Origin: Streptomyces chartreusis
GTDB lineage: Bacteria; Actinomycetota; Actinomycetes; Streptomycetales; Streptomycetaceae
Direction of reading: 5' to 3'
Assembly (NCBI RefSeq): GCF_008704715.1
Contig: NZ_CP023689.1
Coordinates: forward strand, 186,001-250,000
DNA length: 64,000 nucleotides
The notes beneath the pieces were generated by a model, which worked only from the letters and a program-made list of their open reading frames with translations, did no database searches and had not been told where the DNA came from. Position 1 is the stretch's first letter; the number at the start of each line of letters is the position of its first letter. A program made the translations under genes and the position numbers. Shown piece by piece: positions 18,037 to 26,232 of the stretch.

Positions 18037-18924
18037 ATGCGCATGCGCCCCACTCTCACCTGGGCCCCGGCCCAGGACTGGCCGTCGGCCACCACTGATC
18101 TTCAGCCGGTCACCGATGCGCTGGACACCGGCGGCGTGCTGGTGCTCAGCGGGGCGGGCATCTCCACGGAGTCGGGTATCCCGGACTACCGAGGCGAGGG
18201 CGGGAGCCTGAGCCGGCACACGCCGATGACCTACCAGGAGTTCACCGCCGCCGAGCAGGCCCGACGTCGATACTGGGCGCGCAGCCACCTCGGCTGGCGC
18301 ACCTTCGGTCGCGCCCTCCCCAATGCCGGGCACCGGGCGGTGGCCGCATTCGGGCAGCACGGTCTGCTCACCGGCGTGATCACTCAGAACGTCGACGGCC
18401 TGCACCAGACCGCGGGCAGCGAGAGTGTCGTGGAGCTCCATGGAAGCCTGGAGCGGGTCGTCTGCCTCTCCTGCGACACCTTCAGCCCGCGCCGTGAGCT
18501 GGCAGAACGCCTGGAGGAGGCCAACGCGGGTTTCGATCCGGTGGCCGCGGCGATCAACCCGGACGGCGACGCCGACCTCACCGACGAACAGGTCGGAGAC
18601 TTCCGAGTCCTGCCCTGCGCGCTCTGCGGCGGCATCCTCAAGCCTGACGTGGTGTTCTTCGGTGAGAACGTCCCCCCGCAACGGGTCGAACAGTGCCGGA
18701 CGCTGGTCCGTGAGGCGACCTCGCTGCTGGTCCTGGGCTCCTCACTGACGGTGATGTCCGGGCTTCGGTTCGTCCGGCTGGCGGTCGAGACCGGCAAACC
18801 GGTACTGATCATCAACCGGGACCCGACGCGGGGCGACCGCCACGCCGTCACCCGCGTAGGCCTCCCACTGGGAGCAGCCCTCACCACCGTCGCCGAACGA
18901 CTCGGCGTGCCGATGGAGGGGTAG
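18037..18924 (+). CDS. Sir2-family NAD-dependent protein deacylase
   Basis: 295 residues with full sirtuin signatures: VLSGAGISTESGIPDYR, TQNVDGLHQTAG, catalytic ELHGSLERVVC, and two Cys pairs (CLSC and CALC) for the structural zinc. GSSLTV and LIINRDPT complete the NAD site. Sirtuins remove acyl groups from lysines, in bacteria often to reactivate acyl-CoA synthetases. The two zinc Cys pairs are about 45 residues apart, wider than in CobB, as in the longer actinobacterial sirtuins. It is not linked to an acetyltransferase in this window. Confidence 0.9.
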   Translation: MRMRPTLTWAPAQDWPSATTDLQPVTDALDTGGVLVLSGAGISTESGIPDYRGEGGSLSRHTPMTYQEFTAAEQARRRYWARSHLGWRTFGRALPNAGHRAVAAFGQHGLLTGVITQNVDGLHQTAGSESVVELHGSLERVVCLSCDTFSPRRELAERLEEANAGFDPVAAAINPDGDADLTDEQVGDFRVLPCALCGGILKPDVVFFGENVPPQRVEQCRTLVREATSLLVLGSSLTVMSGLRFVRLAVETGKPVLIINRDPTRGDRHAVTRVGLPLGAALTTVAERLGVPMEG

Positions 18925-18929
18925 GCGGG

Positions 18930-18963
18930 CGCCCCCGAACCAGGGCGCGGTCGTACGGGGGCG
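18930..18963. terminator. Hairpin between sirtuin and convergent VOC gene
   Basis: CGCCCCCG (18930-18937) pairs exactly with CGGGGGCG (18956-18963). It starts six bases after the sirtuin stop and could serve both convergent genes. Confidence 0.5.
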
Positions 18964-19058
18964 GCCCGAGCCTTGTCGTCCTGTCACCGAGCAAGGCACC
19001 ACGACGCTATCGCTCAGCGGCGGTTCTCGCGCCCCGTGCTGGATCGGCCGGGTGACCT

Positions 19059-19499
19059 TCAGCCGAGCTCCTCGGCGAGTCCGACGACGATGTCCTCGGG
19101 GCCGCGGACGTAGCAGAGCCGGTACACGTTCTCGTACTGCACGATCTCGCCGACGAGTTCGGCGCCGTGGACCCTCACGCGGGCAACGACGTCGTCGATG
19201 TCGTCGACGGCGAACATGACGCGCCGAATACCTAGGGTGTTCGCCGGCGCGTGCTTCGGCTCCGGGGTGATGGCCTTCGGCCGGTGGAACTTCGCCAGCT
19301 CCACCCGGCCATTACCGTCCGGGACCCGCAGCATGGCGACGTCCTGCCGGACGTCATCGAGGCCGATCACACGCTCCGCTCCCCGCCAGTCGAGCGGCCC
19401 CTTGCCCTCGAGCTCCATGCCGAGTTCGACGAAGAACGCGATGACCGCGTCAAGGTCGTCGACAACGATGAGGACGTTGTCCATCCGCTGGATCGTCAT
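19059..19499 (-). CDS. VOC family (glyoxalase-like) protein
   Basis: 146 residues. MDNVLIVVDDLDAVIAFFVELGMELEG opens the first VOC module and IRRVMFAVDDIDDVVARVRVHGAELVG the second, ending in YVRGPEDIVVGLAEELG, which keeps the strand that usually ends with a metal-binding Glu. The ATG at 19499 has GAGGAGG nine bases upstream, so the longer upstream frame is not used. Probably a glyoxalase/dioxygenase-like enzyme or a binding protein; the substrate is unknown. The gene stands alone, convergent with the sirtuin. Confidence 0.82.
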   Translation of the reverse strand: MTIQRMDNVLIVVDDLDAVIAFFVELGMELEGKGPLDWRGAERVIGLDDVRQDVAMLRVPDGNGRVELAKFHRPKAITPEPKHAPANTLGIRRVMFAVDDIDDVVARVRVHGAELVGEIVQYENVYRLCYVRGPEDIVVGLAEELG

Positions 19500-19622
19500 G
19501 CCGGCCCTCCTCAGGAACGCACGGCCACGGTAGCCGCCGTTTCCCTGGAGACGTAGCTGACAAGCCGCCTTCGACATCCCCACGGAGGAAGCGGTGGCCG
19601 CGCTCCGAAGAGCGGCTAACTC

Positions 19623-19638
19623 TTAATTTAGTAATTAA
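19623..19638 (+). promoter_or_regulatory. AT-rich palindrome upstream of alpha-galactosidase
   Basis: TTAATT-TAGT-AATTAA is a palindrome inside a very AT-rich patch (about 19620-19645) that contrasts with the GC-rich surroundings. It lies about 170 bp before the alpha-galactosidase start, in the 306-bp region 19500-19805 that also holds the divergent VOC promoter. It may be a repressor site or an upstream promoter element; the owner is unknown. Confidence 0.4.
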
Positions 19639-19805
19639 TATTGACGCGCACCGATGACCGCTGCAAGATCCTGGCAACCACCCCGTAGGCGAGCGGGCGT
19701 TGACTGGTCCGAAGAACGACCGCCGTACCTTCCCCTGGGCTGCGGTACCTCAGACTCACGACCGGGACTGTTCGGCACGCCTGATCGGACAGCGAAGGAT
19801 CCGAT

Positions 19806-21887
19806 GTGAAACGAAGACTCACCGTCCTCCTGGCTCTCCTGGCCGGCTTGCTGGTCGTCCCGACATCCGCCCGGGCCGTCCCCCCGGCCGCCAGTGTCGC
19901 CGCCTCCGCGTCGGCGTCTCAGCAAGTGCTGAGCCCGACGCCGTACATGGGCTGGAACACCTACTACGCGCTCGGCGGCGATCCGACCGAGGCGGAGGTC
20001 AAGTCGATAGCCGACTTCCTGGTGAGCAGCGGTCTGCGCGACGCCGGCTACCAGTACGTGTGGATCGACGGCAACTGGGCGGCACCGACCCCGCGAAGCT
20101 CGGCCGGCGACCTGGTGCCCAACCCCGACCAGTTCCCGAACGGGCTGAAGCCGCTGGTCGACTACATCCACTCCAAGGGCCTCAAGGCGGGCATCTACAC
20201 CGACGCCGGCCCGTACATCCCGGGCAAGTGCGGGCTCGGCAGCCACGGCTACTACCAGCGCGACGCGAACCAGTTCGCCGCCTGGAAGTTCGACGCGGTC
20301 AAGGTGGACTACCTCTGCGGCATCGCCGCGGACCTCGACCCGAAGACCGTCTACACCGAGTTCGCGCAGGCGTTGCGGAACAACGCCAGCGGGCGCCCCA
20401 TGATCTTCAACCTCTGCAACCCGGTGACCTCGCCGGACTGGGGCAACTACCCGGAGGAGCAGCAGTCGACGTACTCCTGGTCCTACGCGCCGGCGATCGC
20501 GCAGTCCTGGCGGACGTACACGGATGTCGGTTTCGTCGGTGAGATCAAGTTCAAGGACGTGCTGCGGAACTACGACGCGAACGCGCGGCACCCCGAGGCC
20601 GCCGGGCCGGGGCACTTCAACGACCCGGACTACCTCGGACCCGAACTCGGCATGAACGACGAGGAGTTCCGTACGCAGATGACGCTCTGGTCGGCGGCGG
20701 CCGCGCCGCTGGTGATCGGCAGCGACGTCCGCAAGCTCAGCAAGACCTCGCTCGGCATCCTCTCGGACCGCGATGTCCTCGCGATCAACCAGGACTCCGC
20801 AGGCGTCCAGGCCGTCCGGGTCGGCCCCGCCGGGACGAAGGAGACCTGGGTGAAGCGGCTGGCCAACGGTGACCGTGCCGTGGTGCTGCTGAACCGCGGC
20901 GACAGCCCGGCGACCCTGACCACGAAGGCGTCGTCGGTCGGGCTGTCCGGGGATCGGTTCACCCTGAAGAACGCCTGGACCAACCAGGTCACCGAGAGCG
21001 CCGGCACCATCAGTGCCGCCGTCCCGGCCCACGGCGCGGCTCTGTTCCGGGTCAGTCGGGCGACGGGCCGGCCGGGTGTTCCGCACGTCGTCGCCGGCCT
21101 TCCGCAGGTGACGAAGGTCGGTGGCGACGCGGTGCCCGCAGGGGTCGCCCCGGTGGTCGCCGGCGGTGACGAGGCCCGGGTCGAGGTCACCGTCCGCAAC
21201 GACGGTGCGCGGCCGGTCTTTTCGCCGCGGGTCGAACTCGCCGTGCCCACCGGCTGGACAGCCCGTCCGGTCGGTAAGGCGCCGAAGCTGCTGACGCCCG
21301 ACAGCTCCGCGACCCTGGCCTTCACGGTGACCCTGCCGGCCACGGCAACGCCGGGCAGCAGCACCCTGACCGCCACCACCTCGTACGAGGTGACCGGCAA
21401 GGGACGGCTGCGGCAGGAGACGGCCACGCCGCTGGTCGTGGCACCGGCGCCGCCGGACGGCGGCGTCGTCCTGTCGCACCACGACTGGATCAGCGCCACC
21501 AGCGGGTGGATGAGCCCGACGGTCGACCGGAGCGTGGGCGGCTGGACGCCGATCAGCATGCTCGGCCAGGAGTACCCGACCGGCCTCGGGGTCGCCTCGC
21601 CCTCCACGGTCCGGTACTACCTCGGCGACCGGTGCACCCGGCTGACCACGACCGTCGGCATCGACGACGCGGTACGCAACGTCGGCCCGGAGGGCGGCAC
21701 TTCCACCTTCCAGGTGATCGGTGACGGCCGGGTGCTGTTCGACAGCGGTGTGCTGGGCCGCGACGACGTCCGGCAGGCCGACATCGACCTGTCCGGCGTC
21801 CGGGTGCTCGACCTGGTGGTCGGCGACGGCGGTGACGGCGGCTACAACGACCGCGCCAACTGGGCCGGCCTGAACGCCACCTGCTGA
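19806..21887 (+). CDS. Secreted GH27 alpha-galactosidase with C-terminal NPCBM domain
   Basis: 693 residues. A Sec signal peptide ends near ARA (residue 23). The GH27 barrel follows: TPYMGWNTYYALGG, WIDGNW, then KVDYLCG with the catalytic nucleophile Asp168, and HFNDPDYLGP with the region of the second carboxylate. A beta-sandwich (about 345-415) precedes a Gly/Pro linker and an NPCBM carbohydrate-binding module (about 540-690, ISMLGQEYPTGLGVASPSTVRYYL). Such enzymes release terminal alpha-galactose from galactomannan or raffinose sugars outside the cell. The start is a GTG behind GAAGGA. It is monocistronic, closed by a strong hairpin. Confidence 0.9.
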   Translation: MKRRLTVLLALLAGLLVVPTSARAVPPAASVAASASASQQVLSPTPYMGWNTYYALGGDPTEAEVKSIADFLVSSGLRDAGYQYVWIDGNWAAPTPRSSAGDLVPNPDQFPNGLKPLVDYIHSKGLKAGIYTDAGPYIPGKCGLGSHGYYQRDANQFAAWKFDAVKVDYLCGIAADLDPKTVYTEFAQALRNNASGRPMIFNLCNPVTSPDWGNYPEEQQSTYSWSYAPAIAQSWRTYTDVGFVGEIKFKDVLRNYDANARHPEAAGPGHFNDPDYLGPELGMNDEEFRTQMTLWSAAAAPLVIGSDVRKLSKTSLGILSDRDVLAINQDSAGVQAVRVGPAGTKETWVKRLANGDRAVVLLNRGDSPATLTTKASSVGLSGDRFTLKNAWTNQVTESAGTISAAVPAHGAALFRVSRATGRPGVPHVVAGLPQVTKVGGDAVPAGVAPVVAGGDEARVEVTVRNDGARPVFSPRVELAVPTGWTARPVGKAPKLLTPDSSATLAFTVTLPATATPGSSTLTATTSYEVTGKGRLRQETATPLVVAPAPPDGGVVLSHHDWISATSGWMSPTVDRSVGGWTPISMLGQEYPTGLGVASPSTVRYYLGDRCTRLTTTVGIDDAVRNVGPEGGTSTFQVIGDGRVLFDSGVLGRDDVRQADIDLSGVRVLDLVVGDGGDGGYNDRANWAGLNATC

Positions 21888-21890
21888 TCC

Positions 21891-21938
21891 GAATCGGCCG
21901 CACCCACGTGTGATGTCACACGTGGGTGCGGCCGATTC
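21891..21938 (+). terminator. Strong 23-bp hairpin terminator of the alpha-galactosidase gene
   Basis: Two perfectly complementary 23-nt arms (21891-21913 and 21916-21938) begin three bases after the stop codon. The core is CCGCACCCACGTGTGA / TCACACGTGGGTGCGG. The stem is far longer than an operator at a gene end would need, so a factor-independent terminator is the natural reading. Confidence 0.75.
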
Positions 21939-22026
21939 CGTAATGGCTACAGATCCCTCCCCGGCGACCGAGCGCATCCCCCCGCGCCCTGCTGGTCGCC
22001 CGTCAGGGACCCTTCGCCGCCTGACT

Positions 22027-22473
22027 TCAGGACGGCGTTGTCATGGTCACCCAGACAACGTTGCCACCCGTGAGCTTCGACCGGTCGACACCCCAGCTGC
22101 CGGCGATGGCCTGCACGAGTAACAGTCCGCGGCCGCTCTCGTCCTCGGGGCCCGGCTCGCACGTGGGCAGGCTCCGGGCGACGTGGCCATGATCGTGGAC
22201 CTCCAGCCGCAGACAGGTGGCCGCGACGAGCCCTATGCCGCACAGGATCCGTGCGCTGTGTGTGTGACGTACGGCGTTGGTGACCAGCTCGGACACCAGC
22301 AGTACGGCGTCGGCGGCCAGGTCGACGGGCAGCCGCCAGGCGGTCAGGCCCTTGCCCGCGAAGCCTCGGGCGACTCTCACACTGGAGCGATGGGCCGGGA
22401 GTTCGAGCCAGCGGGTGCGCTCCGGGTCGGCGACGTCCAGGAGCTGAGGGGGGTGCATCGTGTGGGGGGACAC
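22027..22473 (-). CDS. RsbW-like ATP-binding protein of a whiJ/abaA-type locus (TTA codon)
   Basis: 148 residues of the HATPase_c_2 family: LLVSELVTNAVRH (N-box), LEVHDHG (G1) and DESGRGLLLVQAIAG (G2). These are small GHKL proteins related to anti-sigma kinases such as RsbW and SpoIIAB. It is divergent from an XRE/DUF5753 regulator with a DUF397 partner, the usual makeup of whiJ/abaA-like loci in Streptomyces, where such ATPases accompany developmental control. Leu118 is encoded by TTA (22120-22122), so translation should need the bldA tRNA. The start is a GTG with GGAAGG nine bases upstream; an ATG five codons in is possible. Confidence 0.82.
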   Translation of the reverse strand: MSPHTMHPPQLLDVADPERTRWLELPAHRSSVRVARGFAGKGLTAWRLPVDLAADAVLLVSELVTNAVRHTHSARILCGIGLVAATCLRLEVHDHGHVARSLPTCEPGPEDESGRGLLLVQAIAGSWGVDRSKLTGGNVVWVTMTTPS

Positions 22474-22788
22474 GGTGGTTCGCCTTCCATCGGTGAGCGT
22501 GCGCAGTCAGATGACGGGAAGGTGAGCAACGGGCCCGCCGGAAAGGGGTGTTCCGGACCGTGCCCCGAGACTCGGACGCCCTTGGCCAGCCAACTCACAT
22601 GCGTGCAGCGCCTGTTGGCCCTACAGCGTGGACGTTCGCCAGGGTCGTTCACTCAACTCACTATGCTCCCAGTGGAGTTCATGCTGCAAGCCACTGCCTG
22701 ATAATTTCAGCGAGCCGGTATCGGTCTGGTGGCATCACCAAGTACCTGTCAGACTGCTGCTGATGACAGTCCTTCAGGAGGTCCGGGT
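22474..22788. other. Divergent promoter region of the whiJ-like locus
   Basis: 315 bp without a gene. It contains two imperfect palindromes: AACTCACT (22655-22662) facing AGTGGAGTT (22671-22679), and TGGTG-GCAT-CACCA (22727-22740). The first overlaps a CTATGCT sequence that could be a -10 element. XRE regulators of this type commonly bind their own divergent region, so these are operator candidates. Confidence 0.4.
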
Positions 22789-23661
22789 GTGAGTGAGGTC
22801 CGTTCGAGCGCGGGCGCCAGTGCACCCACCGTGCTGCGCATGATCCTCGGCCGACGGCTGCTCGACATGCGTGAGGACGCGGGCATGTCACTGGACGACG
22901 CGGCGAAGGCGCTGCGTGTGACGCCGTTGACGATCCGCCGTCTGGAGAAGGCGGAGGTCAGCCTCAAGCCTCTCTACGTCGAGAAGCTGCTGCAGACCTA
23001 CGGGGCCGAGCAGCAGGAGGTCGACGAGTTCGTCGACCTCGCCGAGCAGGCCAACGAACCGGGCTGGTGGCACGCGTACCGCGATGTCGTGCCTTCCTGG
23101 TTCAGCGCGTACGTCAGCCTGGAGACCGGCGCCAAGACACTGCGCACCTACGAGCCGCACTACGTCACGGGGTTACTCCAGACCCACGGGTACGCCCGTG
23201 CGGTCCTGCAGGGCGGCTTCCCCAATGACGATCCGGAGGACCTGGAGCGCAGGGTGGATCTGCGTCTGCGTCGCCAGAGCCTGCTGGACAAGCCCGACGC
23301 CCCCACGCTGTGGGTGGTCATGGAGGAAGCGGTGCTGCACCGGACGGTGGGCGGCGCCCAGGTGATGCGTGAGCAGATCGATCGGCTCCTGGAGGTATCG
23401 GAGCTGAGCCATGTGAGCGTGGACATCGTGCCGTTCACCGCGGGCGCCCATGTAGGGGCATGTGCGCCGTTCACGTACTTCCGTTTCGAGGAGCCGGAGC
23501 TGCCCGACGTCGTCTACAGCGAGATCCTGTCCGCCTCGATGTACCTGGACCAGCGGTCCGATGTCGTCGCACATCTCGAGGCGCACAACCGGATGTCGCT
23601 GCTCACCTCGTCGGCGGACAGCAGGGGCCTCTTGAATCGCATGCGCAAGGAGTATTCATGA
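22789..23661 (+). CDS. WhiJ-like XRE regulator with DUF5753 domain (TTA codon)
   Basis: 290 residues. An N-terminal XRE helix-turn-helix (about 12-70: LGRRLLDMREDAGMSLDDAAKALRVTPLTIRRLE) precedes the DUF5753 domain (about 100-285, starting ETGAKTLRTYEPHYVTGLLQT and ending RMRKEYS). Such regulators pair with DUF397 proteins and often control development or secondary metabolism in Streptomyces. Leu129 is a TTA codon (23173-23175), so the protein should be made only when bldA leucyl-tRNA is available. The GTG at 22789 has AGGAGG seven bases upstream. Its stop overlaps the start of the DUF397 gene (ATGA). Confidence 0.88.
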   Translation: MSEVRSSAGASAPTVLRMILGRRLLDMREDAGMSLDDAAKALRVTPLTIRRLEKAEVSLKPLYVEKLLQTYGAEQQEVDEFVDLAEQANEPGWWHAYRDVVPSWFSAYVSLETGAKTLRTYEPHYVTGLLQTHGYARAVLQGGFPNDDPEDLERRVDLRLRRQSLLDKPDAPTLWVVMEEAVLHRTVGGAQVMREQIDRLLEVSELSHVSVDIVPFTAGAHVGACAPFTYFRFEEPELPDVVYSEILSASMYLDQRSDVVAHLEAHNRMSLLTSSADSRGLLNRMRKEYS

Positions 23662-23915
23662 CCGTCACCGACGAACCGTTCTCCTTCTACAACGGCATGC
23701 CCGCCTCGGATCTGGGCGACCAGGGCTGGGAGAGCCCGTGGAGCGGTCCCAACGGGGGCCAGTGCGTCCAGACGAAGCAGCTCGCGGACGGCCGTATCGC
23801 GTTGCGGCAGTCGACGGACCCCACCGGCCCCGCGCTGATCTACACCCCGCAGGAGATGGCGGCGTTCGTCGCCGGCGTCAAGAAGGGGATGGCCGATCAT
23901 CTGACGGCCTGCTGA
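23658..23915 (+). CDS. DUF397 small protein, partner of the XRE regulator
   Basis: 85 residues. The second half is a DUF397 domain: GGQCVQTKQLADGRIALRQ, then TDPTGPALIYTPQEMAAFVAGVKKG, with Cys36 at the usual position of the conserved cysteine. DUF397 proteins are small partners of XRE/DUF5753 regulators and have been proposed to act as antitoxin-like or co-regulatory proteins. The ATG overlaps the upstream stop, giving translational coupling and a fixed ratio with the regulator. Confidence 0.85.
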   Translation: MTVTDEPFSFYNGMPASDLGDQGWESPWSGPNGGQCVQTKQLADGRIALRQSTDPTGPALIYTPQEMAAFVAGVKKGMADHLTAC

Positions 23916-23998
23916 GCCAGGATCCGAGTGGGAAGGCCGCCGGCAGACCCTGGCCGTGACCCGCCCGGCATGACACGGACACCATTGAAGGGAACAGA

Positions 23999-24826
23999 AT
24001 GAGCACCCCCCACGCCGCTCGGGACATCGACACCAGCAGGCCGCACTCCGCTCGGATGTACGACTACTACCTGGGCGGCAAGGACCACTTCGAGATCGAC
24101 CGGAAGGCGGCCGAGACCGTCGCCGACGCCTATCCCGGCATCTTCGTGTGTGCCCGGGAGAACCGGGCCTTCATGCACCGGGCCACCAGGGTCCTCGCCA
24201 CCGAGCACGGCATCCGGCAGTGGCTCGACATCGGCACCGGCATTCCCACCGAGCCGAACCTGCACCAGGTCGCGCAGACCGTGGTTCCCGACGCCCGCGT
24301 GGTCTACGCCGACAATGACCCCCTCGTCCTCAAGTACGCCGAGCGCCTCATGCGCAGTACGCCCCAGGGGCGCACCACCTACATCGAGGCGGACGTCAAC
24401 GACCCGCAGGCTCTCGTCAACGCCCCCGAGCTGGCCGAGGTCCTGGACCTGACCAAGCCGGTCGCGCTGTCCCTCAACGCCCTGATGCACTTCGTCACGG
24501 ACTCCCAGGACCCGTACGGCATCGTCGGCAACCTGCTCGACGTCCTCCCCTCGGGCAGCGCACTGGCCCTGAGCCACTGCACACCGGACTTCGATCCGGA
24601 GACCTGGCAGAAGGTCACCGACATCTACAACGGAGCCGGTACGCCGGTGCAGTTCCGTTCCCAGAAGGACGTGGCCCGCTTCTTCGACGGGCTCGACCTG
24701 CTGGAGCCCGGCGTCACCGTCGGCCACCGCTGGCGCCCCGAGGCCGCGCCCCAGGGGGCCGCCAGGACGGAGTCCGTGACGGACGCCCAGGTCAGCCTGT
24801 GGACCGGGGTGGGCATCAAGCCGTGA
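23999..24826 (+). CDS. SAM-dependent methyltransferase (DUF574 / Methyltransf_19 family)
   Basis: 275 residues. Family marks are the N-terminal SARMYDYYLGGKDHFEIDR motif, QWLDIGTGIPTEPNLHQ (SAM-binding motif I), VVYADNDPLVLKYAERL (motif II) and LNALMHFVTD. This large actinobacterial family often sits beside XRE/DUF397 pairs, as here; few members have a known substrate. It lies 83 bp downstream of the DUF397 gene, so it may be in the same transcript. A GAAGGGAACAG sequence precedes the ATG. Only 13 bp separate it from the convergent GyrB-like gene. Confidence 0.88.
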   Translation: MSTPHAARDIDTSRPHSARMYDYYLGGKDHFEIDRKAAETVADAYPGIFVCARENRAFMHRATRVLATEHGIRQWLDIGTGIPTEPNLHQVAQTVVPDARVVYADNDPLVLKYAERLMRSTPQGRTTYIEADVNDPQALVNAPELAEVLDLTKPVALSLNALMHFVTDSQDPYGIVGNLLDVLPSGSALALSHCTPDFDPETWQKVTDIYNGAGTPVQFRSQKDVARFFDGLDLLEPGVTVGHRWRPEAAPQGAARTESVTDAQVSLWTGVGIKP

Positions 24827-24839
24827 CGGAGGCCGGGGC

Positions 24840-26012
24840 TCACGCCCCGGCCGACGAGGTACCGGCAGCGATCCGGCCGACGACGGCTGAGGCCAGGCGC
24901 GGGTCCTCAGCCAGCCACGCGATCAGTTGGTCCCGGACGGCCGCCGCGACGGATTCGCGGACCTCGGCATTGCCCAGGAAGTCGCGTGTGGCGCCTTCGA
25001 ACTCGGGGCGGTCGAGTTTCACCGAGACGACGGCGGTCAGGCCGTCGAACAGCCGGTCCGGTCCGAGATCGGTGTCGGTCTTCGTCAGCAATCGCCGCTC
25101 CCGCGCGAAGGCGTTGATCGCTGCCGCCACTCCGTCGCGGAGGCCCACCATGTGCGATCCGCCGCAGCGGGTGGGCATGCTGTTCGCGAAGCCGTGGACG
25201 CCACCTGCGAGGGTGTCGCTCCACATCATGGCGACCTCGACACACCCGGCGATCTGCGGGTCCTCGTACTCGAAGCCGAAGACGTCCGTCCCATCGATTG
25301 GCCCCGTCCGGGCCGCGATGGCGGCGACGAAGTCCCTGGCACCGCCCGGGAAAACGAACCGTTCCGACCGTGACCCGCTTGACGGGCGCCTGTCGGTCAG
25401 GGAGATGGCGAGGCCACGGTTCAGGAAGGCCAGTGTTCTGAAACGCTCGGCCAGCGCGTCGAACGAGCACTGTGCCGTGCCGAAGATGTCGGCGTCGGGC
25501 CGGAACGCGATGACGGTTCCGGTTTCCGTCGTGGGCCCCTGGGGCGAGGGCGGGCCGACCGCGGCACCACGGTCGTAGCGCTGTACCCAGCGCACCCCTT
25601 CGCGCCGGACCTCTCCCGTCAGATGGCTCGACAGGGCGTTGGTGACGAAGGGTCCCATGCCGAAAAGGCCTACCCCCACGAAGTCGCGGCTGTCGCCCCG
25701 CGGTCCGGCGTGCATCCGAGTCAGCAGTTCTTCCAGACTTGGGTCGCCGGTATGCCCGGCGGCCTCGACAGGAATCCCTGGTCCGTCGATGGCGACCCGC
25801 ACGCTGCCGTCGGATTCCAGCGTGACGTCGACGTGTTCGGCGCGACCGGCCAGGACCTCGTTGACCGCCCAGTCGGACACCTCGAACACGGTGTTGTGCA
25901 GACCGGGCTCACGGGTCGAGCCCACGTACATCCCCGGCCGTTTCCGGATGGCCTCCCGCCCCTCCAGCACCTGAATGTGGGCGGCGGTGTACTGGCTCGC
26001 GGCGTCACTCAT
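24840..26012 (-). CDS. Truncated, catalytically degenerate GyrB-like protein (GHKL plus transducer only)
   Basis: 390 residues covering only the N-terminal half of GyrB. It aligns from AIRKRPGMYVGST through the transducer (GLTAVVSVKLDRPEFEGATRDFLGNAEV) and ends there; the TOPRIM and tail domains are absent. Key ATPase positions are changed. The Mg-binding Asn of E..DN (E. coli Asn46) is Trp48; the adenine-binding Asp of DDGRGIP (Asp73) is Ile75, with Pro78 replacing Arg; GLHGVG reads GLFGMG; and the transducer QTK loop reads ATR. Glu44, the general base, is kept. It is thus very likely unable to run the gyrase cycle. The ATG has GGAGGGGG upstream. A partner, decoy or regulatory role is possible but unproven. 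Confidence 0.8.
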   Translation of the reverse strand: MSDAASQYTAAHIQVLEGREAIRKRPGMYVGSTREPGLHNTVFEVSDWAVNEVLAGRAEHVDVTLESDGSVRVAIDGPGIPVEAAGHTGDPSLEELLTRMHAGPRGDSRDFVGVGLFGMGPFVTNALSSHLTGEVRREGVRWVQRYDRGAAVGPPSPQGPTTETGTVIAFRPDADIFGTAQCSFDALAERFRTLAFLNRGLAISLTDRRPSSGSRSERFVFPGGARDFVAAIAARTGPIDGTDVFGFEYEDPQIAGCVEVAMMWSDTLAGGVHGFANSMPTRCGGSHMVGLRDGVAAAINAFARERRLLTKTDTDLGPDRLFDGLTAVVSVKLDRPEFEGATRDFLGNAEVRESVAAAVRDQLIAWLAEDPRLASAVVGRIAAGTSSAGA

Positions 26013-26232
26013 GAGGCCCCCTCCAATGGGTGTCCGGCAGACCCCCAGCTTAGGCCGATGAGCGCAAAACACCAGGTCAGAGCTATCGAGCCGAGGGCAT
26101 GGACGGCCGAGTGGCGGCCTGCCGGGAGTCGGGCGGTCCGGGGACCGCGAATGCCGGTCGGAGGATGTCGGGGGTCCCGTCAAGCGCGCCCCCGAGCCCA
26201 TTTCCGGCCGCCTTGAGGGCTCCGATTCAGGC

